NCBI RefSeq assembly: GCF_019857225.1
Contig: NZ_JAFJSY010000009.1
Span: 186,001-250,000, forward strand
DNA length: 64,000 nt
Source: Streptomyces plumbidurans
GTDB lineage: Bacteria > Actinomycetota > Actinomycetes > Streptomycetales > Streptomycetaceae
Direction of reading: 5' to 3'
Below are positions 32,730-41,049 of the stretch, piece after piece. A program made the translations under genes and the position numbers. How positions within the stretch are numbered: position 1 is the stretch's first letter; every line of letters begins with the position of its first letter. The notes below the pieces were generated by a model that saw nothing but the letters and a program-made list of their open reading frames with translations, searched no databases and had not been told where the DNA came from.

Positions 32730-33305
32730 CTACTTGAAGAAGGCGATCCCGTCGTCGGGCATGTCGTCGGGGAGGGCCTTGGCCCAGCGCTCTACGTCCT
32801 CCGGGGTGACGACCTTCTTCAGGTGCGCCGACATGTAGGGGCGCAGCTCGACCTCGGGGGTCTGCTTCTCGCCGACCCACATCAGGTCGCTCTTGACGTA
32901 GCCGTACAGACGCTTGCCGCCGGTGTACGGGGCGGAGGCGGCCGTGCGCGCCACAGCGTCCGTGACCAGGTCGATCTGGGGCTTCTGGTGGGCCAGTTCG
33001 CCGTACCAGATCTCGATGACGCCGTCGTCGCGGGTCATCGTCACCTCGACCTTGCGGTCGGCGTCGATGCGCCAGAAGCCGGACTCGGACTCCAGGGGCC
33101 GCACCTTGTTCCCGTCACCGTCCAGGACCCAGGTGTGGGAGTGGTACTCCAGGAAGTCCCGGCCGTCGTGGGAGAAGGTGACCTCCTGCCCGAAGTTGCA
33201 CTTCTCGGCGCCGGGGAAGTCGTGCACGCCGGCGCCGGCCCAGTCGCCGAGCAGGAAGGCGAGCGGGACGAGGTCCTTGTGGAGGTCGGACGGGATCTCG
33301 ATCAT
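32730..33305 (-). CDS. Nitrobindin-like heme-binding FABP-family protein
   Basis: This 191-residue protein is a ten-stranded beta-barrel of the DUF1794/nitrobindin family, which binds heme and may handle NO or peroxynitrite. It has the family GDWAGAG motif near residue 20, EYHSHTWVL and the later HLKKV segment with the candidate axial His. No signal peptide is present, so it is cytoplasmic. It is the nearest upstream minus-strand gene to nur (40 bp away). Confidence 0.85.
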   Translation of the reverse strand: MIEIPSDLHKDLVPLAFLLGDWAGAGVHDFPGAEKCNFGQEVTFSHDGRDFLEYHSHTWVLDGDGNKVRPLESESGFWRIDADRKVEVTMTRDDGVIEIWYGELAHQKPQIDLVTDAVARTAASAPYTGGKRLYGYVKSDLMWVGEKQTPEVELRPYMSAHLKKVVTPEDVERWAKALPDDMPDDGIAFFK

Positions 33306-33330
33306 GGGGTCGGCAGTTCCTTGATGGGGG

Positions 33331-33432
33331 TCAGCGCTGGCCCTGGTACAGCTTCTTCACGGTCAGACCGGCGAAGGCGAGGACGCCGACGCAGACCAGG
33401 ACCAGCAGGGCTTCGAAGAATGCCTCAAGCAC
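33331..33432 (-). CDS. 33-residue single-helix membrane protein
   Basis: This tiny protein starts at a GTG with GAGGAG 6 bases upstream and has one helix (LEAFFEALLVLVCVGVLAFAGLTV) followed by the basic tail KKLYQGQR, so the tail should face the cytoplasm. It lies 25 bp from the nitrobindin-like gene on the same strand. Short, well-started and with the Lys-rich inside-positive tail, it is more convincing than the longer in-frame reading starting at 33534. Similar small membrane proteins are widespread in Streptomyces; the role is unknown. Confidence 0.65.
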   Translation of the reverse strand: MLEAFFEALLVLVCVGVLAFAGLTVKKLYQGQR

Positions 33433-33543
33433 GGGGTGCTCCTCGGATGAGCGAATGGGCGGTACACAGGCCGACCTAAGCTTACGCGGCCTTGGCCGGC
33501 CCTTCTGCGCGAGGTGCGCCCACGCGGGAGTCACACGCCGACG

Positions 33544-34440
33544 TCAGCCGAGCAGCTCGCTCTGCAGGGCCACCGTCTGACGGAAGGGAACGGCCCTCGC
33601 GCCGCCCTTCCTGGACTGCACGATCACGGCGAGGACGTCACCGGCCGACAGGTAACCCTGCCGGACCTGCTCGGCGCCGTACGGCTTGGACTCGACGTAC
33701 ACGGTGCACAGCATGTCGGGGTCGTGGGCCCGGATCGGGTGGTCCACGTCGAAGACGGACGTGCCGGCGCCGCGCAGCTGCTGGTGAGGGGCGGAGGCCG
33801 GGGCGAGGTCCTGGAACAGCTCGTCCGTGACGGCCGCCGTGTTGAACTGGAGCAGGTAGACGCGGGTGTGCGTGCCGTCAGGGGTGGTCCAGCCGCGGGC
33901 CGCGACATGCCGCAGACCGTCGTCGACGAGGGTCCGGCCGAGTTCGTTGCGGGCGTCCTTGTCCGCGTACTCGGCCAGGAAGTCCTTGGTCTCCAGCCAG
34001 CCGTCCGTGCCGCGCAGTTTCTTGTTTTCCACCGCGCCTTTGGGCTCGGGCAGGACGAGCTTGCGCAGGTCGGCGTAGTGGGCGCCAGCCGTGTTGCGCT
34101 CGTCGAAGGGGGCCGGGCTGCCGGACGGCAGCGGCGGCTTCACCAGCGTCGGGTAGTCCCAGCGCCCGTCCGAGTGCGTCGCCAGTCCCGGTACGTCGGT
34201 CCGGTCCATCCCCGTGATGCCGTACGCCGTCCCCGCACCGACCGCGGCGAACACCACGACGGCCGCGGTCCAGCGCAGGGCGGCGCGCAGGAGGGGGCGG
34301 CGCTTTTTCGCGGGGGCGGGGGGCTGGGTGGAGTCCTGGAGCGGCGATGCGAGGACGTCCTGGGGTGCGTCAGGTGGAGCGTCCTGCACTACGGGTTCGG
34401 GCTGTGCTGTCTGCTCCGGCTGTTGGGTCTGCTCGGTCAT
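33544..34440 (-). CDS. Membrane-anchored extracytoplasmic protein, paralogue 3
   Basis: This 298-residue protein has a Gln/Pro-rich disordered cytoplasmic tail, a single transmembrane helix (about residues 52-72, preceded by KKRRPLLR) and a globular extracytoplasmic domain with YADLRKLVLP, WLETKDFLAEYAD and a terminal VLAVIVQSRKG strand. The same layout and similar DLRKLLL, AEYAxK and AYRGDV elements occur in the two upstream genes, so all three are paralogues. Its ATG overlaps the stop of the middle gene by 4 bp. No known domain was recognised. Confidence 0.75.
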   Translation of the reverse strand: MTEQTQQPEQTAQPEPVVQDAPPDAPQDVLASPLQDSTQPPAPAKKRRPLLRAALRWTAAVVVFAAVGAGTAYGITGMDRTDVPGLATHSDGRWDYPTLVKPPLPSGSPAPFDERNTAGAHYADLRKLVLPEPKGAVENKKLRGTDGWLETKDFLAEYADKDARNELGRTLVDDGLRHVAARGWTTPDGTHTRVYLLQFNTAAVTDELFQDLAPASAPHQQLRGAGTSVFDVDHPIRAHDPDMLCTVYVESKPYGAEQVRQGYLSAGDVLAVIVQSRKGGARAVPFRQTVALQSELLG

Positions 34441-35333
34441 ACGGCCTCTCCCGGCTCGGCGATGCGGTCGAGCTGGTCCTTGAGCAGGTCCGCGACCGAC
34501 TGGGCGTTGAACGGCTTGATGCCGTCCGCGACGACGGTGACCAGGACGTCTCCCCGGTAGGCGGAGCAGAGCATCGACTCGAGGCCCCCGCCGGACGTCT
34601 TGGGCGGGAGGAAGCACGCGGCGTCCTTGTAGCCCTTGATCTTCGGGCCTTTGCGGAAGACTCCGAGCCCTCTCAAGAGCGCGTTCTGGGACGTCGAGAT
34701 GTTGCGGACGGCGGCCCGGTTCTTCATCCGGGACAGCTCGACGTCCACGGACACGGCCGTATCCGTGGCGAAGGAGCCGCCGGTCTCCCGGACGTAGCTG
34801 CGCATCGCCATGCCCTCGATGTGCTGCTTGTCGATCAGCTTTTCCAGCTGCCTGCGCTCGGTGCGCGGCAGGTTCCGTATCGCCTCCTTGCGCATGGCGG
34901 TGGCCTGGGCGCCGCTGAGCTCGGTGTCGGCGGCGAACTGGCCGAGGTCGGGGCCGGGCTTCCAGCCGTCGCCGTACGCCTGCAGCATCCCGTGGAGCCC
35001 GCTCGGGGAGGCCGCCTTCTCGGCGGGAGCACTCTTCTTCTGCGGGAACTGCCACTTGGCCGCACCGGCGTCGCGGTCGGCGCCGTGCACGGTGACGACG
35101 GTCCAGCCGACGCCGGCGATCACGGCCGCGACGAGCAGGGCGGATCCCGCGACGGCGGCGATACGGCCGCGTCGGCGGTGCTTTTTCGCGGGGGCGGTGG
35201 GCTCGACGGCAGGGTCGGCGGCAGATTCGTTGACCGGCTCGCTCGGCTCGGCAACCGGTTCGCTCGGCTCAACGGAAGACTCGACGGTCGGCTCGCTCGG
35301 CTCGGCGGACGGCTCACTCACGTTCTCGCTCAC
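34437..35333 (-). CDS. Membrane-anchored extracytoplasmic protein, paralogue 2
   Basis: This 298-residue protein starts with a Glu/Pro/Ser-rich disordered tail of repeated EPSEP motifs, then KKHRRRGR before a transmembrane helix (about residues 45-70), and an extracytoplasmic domain with LPRTERRQLEKLID, an ATDTAVSVDVELSR strand and a final SAYRGDVLVTVVADG. Overlaps of 4 bp on both sides tie it into a three-gene operon. The genes may form one membrane complex. Function unknown. Confidence 0.75.
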   Translation of the reverse strand: MSENVSEPSAEPSEPTVESSVEPSEPVAEPSEPVNESAADPAVEPTAPAKKHRRRGRIAAVAGSALLVAAVIAGVGWTVVTVHGADRDAGAAKWQFPQKKSAPAEKAASPSGLHGMLQAYGDGWKPGPDLGQFAADTELSGAQATAMRKEAIRNLPRTERRQLEKLIDKQHIEGMAMRSYVRETGGSFATDTAVSVDVELSRMKNRAAVRNISTSQNALLRGLGVFRKGPKIKGYKDAACFLPPKTSGGGLESMLCSAYRGDVLVTVVADGIKPFNAQSVADLLKDQLDRIAEPGEAV

Positions 35334-36103
35334 AGCCGCTCCATCTGCCGCTTGGCCAGGTCCATGATGCGGGCCTTGGTGATCGGCTTGCTGTCGTAGA
35401 TCCAGACCTCCATGGCGACGTCACCGCGGTAGGCGTGCGCCTCGGCGCTGTACAGCGGCACATAGCCGGGCTTGGCATCCGGTCGGTGATGGACGTACGC
35501 CATGCCGTTCCCGGTGCCGGGGATGGACCAGCTGTCGGTCTCGGGCTCCCGGTCCGCCCAGTACTGGCTGCTGTCGGTGGAGTCGGAGGCCTCCAGGGAC
35601 TCCTGCTGGCGGAACTGGATCAGCCGGATCTCCGCGGTCTGGGCGCCGCTCTGCCAGCCGGTGACGGCCGCGCGGCGGAACTCGTCCGTGATGAGGCGGC
35701 CGAACATGTTGCGAGGCTCTTCGTAGGTCTCGGCGTATGCGTACAGGTCCATCCAGCCGTCGCCGGGCACCCAATCCGCCGTCTTGGCGCCGCCCGGCTT
35801 CTTCAGCAGCAGTTTGCGCAGGTCACCGTCGGTTTTCACCTGCCGGTCCCGGGCGGCGGACAGCGGTTCGGGAGCCTTGCCCTTCGCCTGCGCCAGCTTG
35901 GGCTGGGACAGCGGAGGCAGCGCCGTCGGGCTGCGGTCGGCCTGGATGAGATAGCCGGTGCAGGTGCCGCCGACCAGGCCGAGCAGTGCGGCGCCGGCGA
36001 TGAGCAGAGCGGTGCGGCCGCGACGGCGTACGGGTGCTGCGGGCTCTTCCCGCGCAACCTGTACGACCGGGGCGTCAGCCGCGTTTTCGGGTACTTCCAA
36101 CAT
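35330..36103 (-). CDS. Membrane-anchored extracytoplasmic protein, paralogue 1
   Basis: This 257-residue first gene of the three has a short cytoplasmic tail (EEPAAPVRRRGR), one transmembrane helix (about residues 30-50) and an extracytoplasmic domain with DGDLRKLLLKKPGG, WMDLYAYAETYEE, EIRLIQFRQQES and HAYRGDVAMEVWIYDSK. The ATG at 36103 (MLEVPE) is chosen over 36130. The DGDLRKLLL and RGDVxxxV elements link it to its two downstream neighbours. No enzyme motif is visible. Confidence 0.75.
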   Translation of the reverse strand: MLEVPENAADAPVVQVAREEPAAPVRRRGRTALLIAGAALLGLVGGTCTGYLIQADRSPTALPPLSQPKLAQAKGKAPEPLSAARDRQVKTDGDLRKLLLKKPGGAKTADWVPGDGWMDLYAYAETYEEPRNMFGRLITDEFRRAAVTGWQSGAQTAEIRLIQFRQQESLEASDSTDSSQYWADREPETDSWSIPGTGNGMAYVHHRPDAKPGYVPLYSAEAHAYRGDVAMEVWIYDSKPITKARIMDLAKRQMERL

Positions 36104-36201
36104 GTCCCCCCACGAACATGAAGCGTGCATGACGTATGCGCGCTCACAGGAGACTCATGGCCGGGGGACGGAGTTGTAGCAGCGTTGATTACGATTCGGA
36201 C

Positions 36202-36564
36202 ATGGCGAAGAAGCTCGTGATCAAGGTGACGGCGGGGGCCGATGCGCCCGAGCGGTGCTCGCAGGCGTTCACGGTGGCGGCGGTGGCCGTGGCCAGTGGG
36301 GTCGACGTCTCCCTGTGGCTGACCGGCGAGTCCGCGTGGTTCGCGCTGCCGGGGCGGGCCGCCGAGTTCGAGCTGCCGCATGCCGCTCCGCTGCCGGACC
36401 TGCTGGACTCCGTCCTCGCGGCGGGCCGGGTCACCCTGTGCACGCAGTGCGCGGCCCGGCGGGACATCACGGAGAAGGACGTCATCGAGGGCGTACGGAT
36501 CGCGGGGGCGCAGGTGTTCGTGCAGGAGGCCCTGGGCGAGGAGACGCAGGCGCTCGTCTACTGA
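36202..36564 (+). CDS. DsrE-like family protein
   Basis: This 120-residue protein with a DsrE/DsrF-like fold begins KKLVIKVTAGADAPERCSQAFTVAAVA, has VDVSLWLTGESAW and then TLCTQCAARRDI with two Cys, possible sulfur-handling residues. The family takes part in sulfur relay or unknown sulfur metabolism. It sits near a sulfurtransferase and a MoaD-like gene, suggesting a local sulfur theme. The ATG at 36202 follows the divergent start of the membrane operon by about 100 bp. Confidence 0.82.
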   Translation: MAKKLVIKVTAGADAPERCSQAFTVAAVAVASGVDVSLWLTGESAWFALPGRAAEFELPHAAPLPDLLDSVLAAGRVTLCTQCAARRDITEKDVIEGVRIAGAQVFVQEALGEETQALVY

Positions 36565-36576
36565 GCGCCGAGGGGG

Positions 36577-36840
36577 TCACTGCTGGCGGCGTTTCTTGCC
36601 GTCCAGCTCGTCCCACCACTCGTCGGACTTGGGGTCGCCGGACGGGTCGTCCCACCAGCGGTCGTCGGGGCCGCGCCGGTTGGCGACCATGGCGGCGACC
36701 GGAGGGATCAGCATCGCCACGACACACATCCCGACCGCGGCCGGAATCGACCAGATACGTACGACCCCCCACGCCAGGACGAACAGCCCGATACAGATGC
36801 CCATCATGACGAAGTACATGCGCCGTCGCCGTGCGTACAT
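36577..36840 (-). CDS. DUF3099 membrane protein
   Basis: This 87-residue protein starts with MYARRRRMYF, has two transmembrane helices (about residues 9-27 and 32-52) and ends in a hydrophilic tail rich in Asp, Trp and Lys (DDRWWDDPSGDPKSDEWWDEL). This matches the actinobacterial DUF3099 family of unknown function. The ATG at 36840 leaves the family's short basic N-terminus; in-frame ATG 36918 is far longer than usual. Confidence 0.82.
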   Translation of the reverse strand: MYARRRRMYFVMMGICIGLFVLAWGVVRIWSIPAAVGMCVVAMLIPPVAAMVANRRGPDDRWWDDPSGDPKSDEWWDELDGKKRRQQ

Positions 36841-36919
36841 GTCTCCAGGGTAGGCCCGAGCCTGCCAAAGGGCCGCCGCACCGGGACACCACTCCAGGGG
36901 CGGCACCGGCACCGGCACC

Positions 36920-36963
36920 GCACGCGAAGGGGCCGCACCGAGATGGTGCGGCCCTTCGCGTGC
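36920..36963 (-). terminator. Strong hairpin at the end of the sulfur operon
   Basis: A stem of about 19 bp with one bulge pairs GCACGCGAAGGGG and GCCGCACC with GGTGCGGCCC and TTCGCGTGC around a 5-base loop. It starts 24 bp after the DUF1416 stop on the minus strand and should end the sulfurtransferase-DUF1416 transcript. Confidence 0.8.
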
Positions 36964-36986
36964 CCTTAGCGTGCTTGGTCCTGGGC

Positions 36987-37274
36987 TCAGACCGCGATCG
37001 CTACCTCCGCCAGGCCCCCGGGCTGGGCGACGACCGTGCGGTCGGCGGTGGCGCCGGGGATGAGGGCGCGGACGGTCCAGGTGCCCTCGGCCGCGTAGAA
37101 ACGGAACTGTCCGGTGGCGGAGGTGGGGACCTCCGCGGTGAACTCGCCGGTCGAGTCCAGGAGGCGGACGTAGCCCGTCACCGGCTCGCCGTCGCGGGTC
37201 ACCTGGCCCTGGATCGTGGTCTCACCGGGCTTGATCGTCGAGGCGTCCGGGCCGCCGGCCTTCGCTCCACACAT
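36987..37274 (-). CDS. DUF1416 protein of the sulfurtransferase operon
   Basis: This 95-residue protein begins MCGAKAGGPDAS, the hallmark start of DUF1416, with a Cys at position 2. The rest is a beta-sandwich of carboxypeptidase-regulatory-like type (TTIQGQVTRDGEPVTGYVRLLD). The exposed N-terminal Cys next to a thiosulfate sulfurtransferase is consistent with a role as sulfur acceptor or carrier, which is inferred. It is 61 bp downstream of that gene in the same operon. Confidence 0.88.
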   Translation of the reverse strand: MCGAKAGGPDASTIKPGETTIQGQVTRDGEPVTGYVRLLDSTGEFTAEVPTSATGQFRFYAAEGTWTVRALIPGATADRTVVAQPGGLAEVAIAV

Positions 37275-37335
37275 GTCTTTCTCCAGAAGGGGTCTGACCG
37301 GAAGGAAGGCCGGTCGGGTTTACGGGGCTGGTGGA

Positions 37336-38175
37336 CTACTTGGCGGCGCCGAGCTCGATCGGGACGCCGACCAGGCTGCCGTACTCGGTCCAGGAACCGT
37401 CGTAGTTCTTGACGTTCTCGACACCGAGCAGCTCGTGCAGCACGAACCAGGTCAGCGCGGAGCGCTCACCGATGCGGCAGTAGGCGATGGTGTCCTTGGC
37501 CAGGTCGACCTGCTCCTCGGCGTAGAGCTCCTTGAGCTCGTCGTCCGACTTGAAGGTGCCGTCGTCGTTGGCGTTCTTCGACCAGGGGATGTTGCGGGCG
37601 GACGGGACGTGGCCCGGACGCTGCGACTGCTCCTGCGGCAGGTGCGCCGGGGCGAGCAGCTTGCCCGAGAACTCGTCGGGGGAACGCACGTCGACGAGGT
37701 TCTGCGAACCGATGGCCGCCACGACGTCGTCGCGGAAGGCGCGGATGGCGGTGTTCTGCGGCTTGGCCTTGTAGTTCGTGGTGGCCCGCTCCGGGACCTC
37801 CTCGACCAGCTCGCGGGCATCCAGCTCCCACTTCTTGCGGCCACCGTCGAGCAGCTTGACGTTGTCGTGGCCGTAGAGCTTGAAGTACCAGTAGGCGTAC
37901 GACGCGAACCAGTTGTTGTTGCCGCCGTAGAGGATCACCAGCGTGTCGTTGGCGATGCCCTTCGCCGACAGGAGCTTTTCGAAGCCCTCCTGGTCGATGA
38001 AGTCGCGGCGGACCGGGTCCTGCAGGTCCTTGGTCCAGTCGATCCGGATCGCGTTCTTGATGTGGTTCTTGTCGTAGGCGGACGTGTCTTCGTCCACCTC
38101 CACGATCGCGATGCTGGGGTTGTCCAGGTTCTCCTGGACCCAGTCGGCATCGACGAGGACGTCGCTGCGGCTCAT
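37336..38175 (-). CDS. Thiosulfate/3-mercaptopyruvate sulfurtransferase (rhodanese)
   Basis: This 279-residue two-domain rhodanese (CysA/SseA type) moves sulfane sulfur from thiosulfate to cyanide or thiol acceptors. The inactive N-terminal domain (residues about 5-130) has DWTKDLQDPVRRD; the C-terminal domain carries the persulfide Cys in YCRIGERS (residue about 233). The start at 38175 follows GGAGAGA. It is preceded by a 26-codon leader with two Cys codons that probably senses cysteine, and followed by the DUF1416 gene and a hairpin. Confidence 0.93.
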   Translation of the reverse strand: MSRSDVLVDADWVQENLDNPSIAIVEVDEDTSAYDKNHIKNAIRIDWTKDLQDPVRRDFIDQEGFEKLLSAKGIANDTLVILYGGNNNWFASYAYWYFKLYGHDNVKLLDGGRKKWELDARELVEEVPERATTNYKAKPQNTAIRAFRDDVVAAIGSQNLVDVRSPDEFSGKLLAPAHLPQEQSQRPGHVPSARNIPWSKNANDDGTFKSDDELKELYAEEQVDLAKDTIAYCRIGERSALTWFVLHELLGVENVKNYDGSWTEYGSLVGVPIELGAAK

Positions 38176-38297
38176 GCTCTTCTCTCCTCCGGGGCAGTTG
38201 CGGCGGGGCGTGCGAGTGCGAGGTTTGCGCGCGCAGGCGGCGGCGCGCAGAGGTGCCCTGGTCAGGGCGGCGGGGATGCGGGAGTCGGGGCTTCCGC

Positions 38298-38378
38298 TCA
38301 GAAGGGGCGACAGAGCATGGCGGCGACGCGGCACAGGTCGACTGCCCGCCGCTTCGTGAGATCCGCCTGTCGCTTCAT
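38298..38378 (-). CDS. Cys-containing leader peptide upstream of the sulfurtransferase gene
   Basis: A 26-residue open frame reads MKRQADLTKRRAVDLCRVAA then MLCRPF and stop. It has two Cys codons near its end, many basic residues, and the LCR-type endings seen in annotated actinobacterial leader peptides before sulfur genes. The start sits 7 bases after a TACGAT -10 box, so it is probably leaderless. The 122-bp gap to the sulfurtransferase start could hold an attenuation structure. Cysteine-responsive leader ORFs are known in mycobacteria; the function here is inferred. Confidence 0.75.
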   Translation of the reverse strand: MKRQADLTKRRAVDLCRVAAMLCRPF

Positions 38379-38385
38379 GGCCTCG

Positions 38386-38414
38386 ATCGTAGGGACGGAC
38401 AGCCTGGCGTGTCA
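38386..38414 (-). promoter_or_regulatory. Promoter of the leader-sulfurtransferase operon
   Basis: On the minus strand TGACAC (38414-38409), a 17-bp spacer and TACGAT (38391-38386) form a good sigma-70-like promoter. The -10 box ends 7 bases before the leader ATG, giving a near-leaderless message. Confidence 0.6.
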
Positions 38415-38616
38415 CCGGTGTGTCGTATCGTGAGACGCGATTGTCCGCGATGTGGGAATCGATCTACGTCCGGGCCGTCCGCGCACGGCCTCCGGGTGGA
38501 TGTATCGGTCATCACATCTACGGTACGGACGCGGACGTCTCACCTTCCGGACAGCCTCTGGTCGGTCGGGAGTCGAGTCGGTCGGGAGTCGAGCCCGCGT
38601 GCCGCCCGGCCTCGTA

Positions 38617-39357
38617 CTACCCCGCCAGCTTGACGTTCGAACCCTTCACCGTGATCTCCACACCGTCCTGCGCGGCCTGCACGGTGTCCAGCTTCACGCC
38701 GCCCGGCAGCTCGTCGATCGTCTGCTGGAAGTCGGTGATCGAGCGGATACGGGAGTCGGCGATGTCGACGACCAGCTTGGGCAGGTTGTCGGCGTGCACC
38801 TTCACGTCGTCGCCCTGGACGGTCACCGTGCTGAGGACGGGATACGTCTGCGAGCGGCCCGCCGCCGAGATCTTGACGTCGACCTTGATCTTGCCGTTGC
38901 CGCCGTCGGAGAGGCCGACGACCTGGGCGGTGACGCCCGTGAAGACCTGCGTGGGCTGGGACTTGGCCGCTTTCAGCAGCTCGTCGTAGGCGATGGTGGC
39001 GGTGCCCGTGGCGCTGTTCGCGGTCGCGGAGCTGTAGTCACCGGAGAAGGTGACGCCCCTCATGTGCGCCTTCAGGTCGTCGATCCGGATCGTCGACGGT
39101 CCGCTGCTGCCGCTGTTGCCGGTGTCCGCCTCGTAGTCCTTGATGCCGACCTCGACGTCGTCCAGCTCTCCGGAGGCGACCTGGGTGAGGAAGGGGAAGC
39201 CCTTGATGGAGACGTCCGGGGTGGCCGCGAGGTTCTCGGTGTTCTTCAGCTTGGAGGCGGCCTCGTCCTCGGCGAAGTAGACCGCGACCCGGTCCGCCAC
39301 CACGAACAGGCCGCCGAGGATCACGACGACGATCAGAAGTATTCGCAGCGCGCGCAT
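38617..39357 (-). CDS. DUF2993 (LmeA-like) lipid-binding protein
   Basis: This 246-residue protein has an N-terminal helix (MRALRILLIVVVILGGLFVVAD) acting as signal anchor and an extracytoplasmic LmeA/DUF2993 domain: KGFPFLTQVASGELDDVEV, the conserved core, and long amphipathic strands ending in LPGGVKLDTVQ. In Mycobacterium LmeA binds phospholipids and supports lipomannan elongation. Its role in Streptomyces envelope is inferred by family. GGGGGAAG precedes the ATG at 39357. A second DUF2993 gene is at 52088. Confidence 0.88.
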   Translation of the reverse strand: MRALRILLIVVVILGGLFVVADRVAVYFAEDEAASKLKNTENLAATPDVSIKGFPFLTQVASGELDDVEVGIKDYEADTGNSGSSGPSTIRIDDLKAHMRGVTFSGDYSSATANSATGTATIAYDELLKAAKSQPTQVFTGVTAQVVGLSDGGNGKIKVDVKISAAGRSQTYPVLSTVTVQGDDVKVHADNLPKLVVDIADSRIRSITDFQQTIDELPGGVKLDTVQAAQDGVEITVKGSNVKLAG

Positions 39358-39537
39358 CGGGTCTTCCCCCACCTGGCCGGACCATGACCACAGTTGCCGA
39401 CGACCGGGCGGCCGTCCAGCGTGAGCGTAACCCTGGGCCCGACCCCGACCCCGGAATTGTCGATCATCTGTGACAGGAACTGCCGTTCCTTGTACGGCTC
39501 TTAACCGAGCGCCTTACCCGAGTCCTGGCCGAGCGTC

Positions 39538-40737
39538 CTACCCGAGCGCCCGTCCCAGCACGTACACCACCGGTGCCGCGGCCGTCAGCGGCAGGGCGAC
39601 TCCGGCCGTGAAGTGCACGAACCGCGACGGGTAGTCGTAGCTCGCCACCCGATGCCCGATCAGCGCGCACACCGCCGCGCCCGCGCCCAGCAGCGCGCCG
39701 CTCGTGCCGAAGCCGGTCATCGAGCCGACCGCGATGCCCGCGCCCGCCGCGGCGAGCAGCGAGACGACAACCGACGCCGGGGTGGGCAGCGGCAGGGCAC
39801 GGGCCAGTACGGCGACGGCCACGGCGGCCGCGCCGACGGTCGCCGCGTCGGCCGAGGCCGCGAGGTATCCGGCCGCGACGATTGCCAGCGCCGCCGAGGC
39901 GACGCCCGCCATCAGGCCGTACATCCGCTCGTCCGGGTCGGCGTGCGAGCGCAGCTGGAGGACGAGCGAGAGCAGGACCCACACGCCGAGGGTGCCGAGG
40001 ATCGCCGCCGGGCCGTTCTCCCGGCCCGCGGCCAGCAGCGCGGCGTCCGCGACGAGCGCGCCGAGGAACGCGAGCGCGATGCCCTGCCGGGCAGGCCACA
40101 TGCCGTTGAGCCGGAACCAGCCCGCAGCGGTGACCGCCTGCAGCACGACGAGCGGGACGAGCAGGGCGTACGAGCCGATCGCCGCCGTGCCCGCCAGCAG
40201 CAGCCCCAGCAGGGCCGTGAGCGCGGCCGGCTGCATGCCGGGCTCGATGATCGGGGACCGGCCCTCCAGACGGGCCCGCTGGGCGTCCGTCACACGGGTG
40301 TTGCCGGCGAGGGTGGCCGGGCCGTAGCCGGGGTCCGGTGTCTCACCCGCGACGGCGGTCGGCGCGGCCGCCTGCGGCTGCTGCCACTGCTGCGCCACGG
40401 GCTGGGGGGCCTGCGGGTGCGGCTGCGGCTGCGGCTGCGGGTGAGGAGCGTGCGGCTGGGGGGTCTGTGGCTGAGGAGTCTGCGGGTAGGGCGTCTGCGC
40501 CTGCAGATACGCCGTCTCCGCGGTCGACATGGGCGTCGGCCCCTGCGGCTGGACCTGTGTCTCCCAGGTCTGCCCGTGCCACTGCTGGGTGTACTGCTGG
40601 GCGGCGTAAGGGTCGTCGTACCCCTCGTACCCGTCGTAGGCCTGGTGCGGCTGCTGCGCGGGGTGGGGCTGCTGCGGCTGCGCAGGCCACCCCTGCTGCT
40701 GCGGCTGCTGATACGGGTCGTACGGCTGATCGGTCAT
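39538..40737 (-). CDS. Multi-pass membrane protein with Gln/Pro-rich N-terminus
   Basis: This 399-residue protein has a roughly 150-residue cytoplasmic tail of YxxQQP and HPQPQ-type repeats, then DPGYGPATLAGNTRVTDAQRARLEG and about ten hydrophobic helices rich in Ala and Leu. No transporter or enzyme motif was recognised. The start MTDQPYDPYQQ at 40737 is two codons in from an ATG at 40743 and immediately follows the stop of the MoaD-like gene, so the two are coupled. Confidence 0.75.
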   Translation of the reverse strand: MTDQPYDPYQQPQQQGWPAQPQQPHPAQQPHQAYDGYEGYDDPYAAQQYTQQWHGQTWETQVQPQGPTPMSTAETAYLQAQTPYPQTPQPQTPQPHAPHPQPQPQPHPQAPQPVAQQWQQPQAAAPTAVAGETPDPGYGPATLAGNTRVTDAQRARLEGRSPIIEPGMQPAALTALLGLLLAGTAAIGSYALLVPLVVLQAVTAAGWFRLNGMWPARQGIALAFLGALVADAALLAAGRENGPAAILGTLGVWVLLSLVLQLRSHADPDERMYGLMAGVASAALAIVAAGYLAASADAATVGAAAVAVAVLARALPLPTPASVVVSLLAAAGAGIAVGSMTGFGTSGALLGAGAAVCALIGHRVASYDYPSRFVHFTAGVALPLTAAAPVVYVLGRALG

Positions 40738-40739
40738 CC

Positions 40740-40994
40740 TCACCCTCCTGCGAACGGCGGGAGCACCTCGACCGTGCCGCCGTCGGCCAGCCGTACCGTC
40801 TCATGTCCGCGGGTGCCCACGGGGGCACCGTCGACGAGGAACGAGCATCGCTGCAGGACGCGCGTCAGTTCACCGGGGTGTCGCGCCCGCACGGCGTCGA
40901 GCGCCTCGGCGAGGCTGTCCGCGTCGAAGGGCTCCTCGGCGACCCCGGCCGCGGCCTTCGCGGCGGCCCAGTAGCGCACCGTGACCTTTGGCAT
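40740..40994 (-). CDS. MoaD/ThiS-like sulfur carrier
   Basis: This 84-residue beta-grasp protein ends in PPFAGG, the di-glycine tail that is thiocarboxylated for sulfur transfer. The N-terminus PKVTVRYWAAAKAAAG and hydrophobic core match MoaD-type molybdopterin-synthase small subunits. No MoaE partner is nearby, so it could serve molybdopterin or another sulfur-transfer route. Start at 40994. The downstream membrane gene begins 2 bp after its stop. Confidence 0.9.
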   Translation of the reverse strand: MPKVTVRYWAAAKAAAGVAEEPFDADSLAEALDAVRARHPGELTRVLQRCSFLVDGAPVGTRGHETVRLADGGTVEVLPPFAGG

Positions 40995-41049
40995 CCGGTT
41001 CCTCAATCAGCGGTCAATGGGCGGTCGGTCGGCTCTGTACCTCGTTAGG

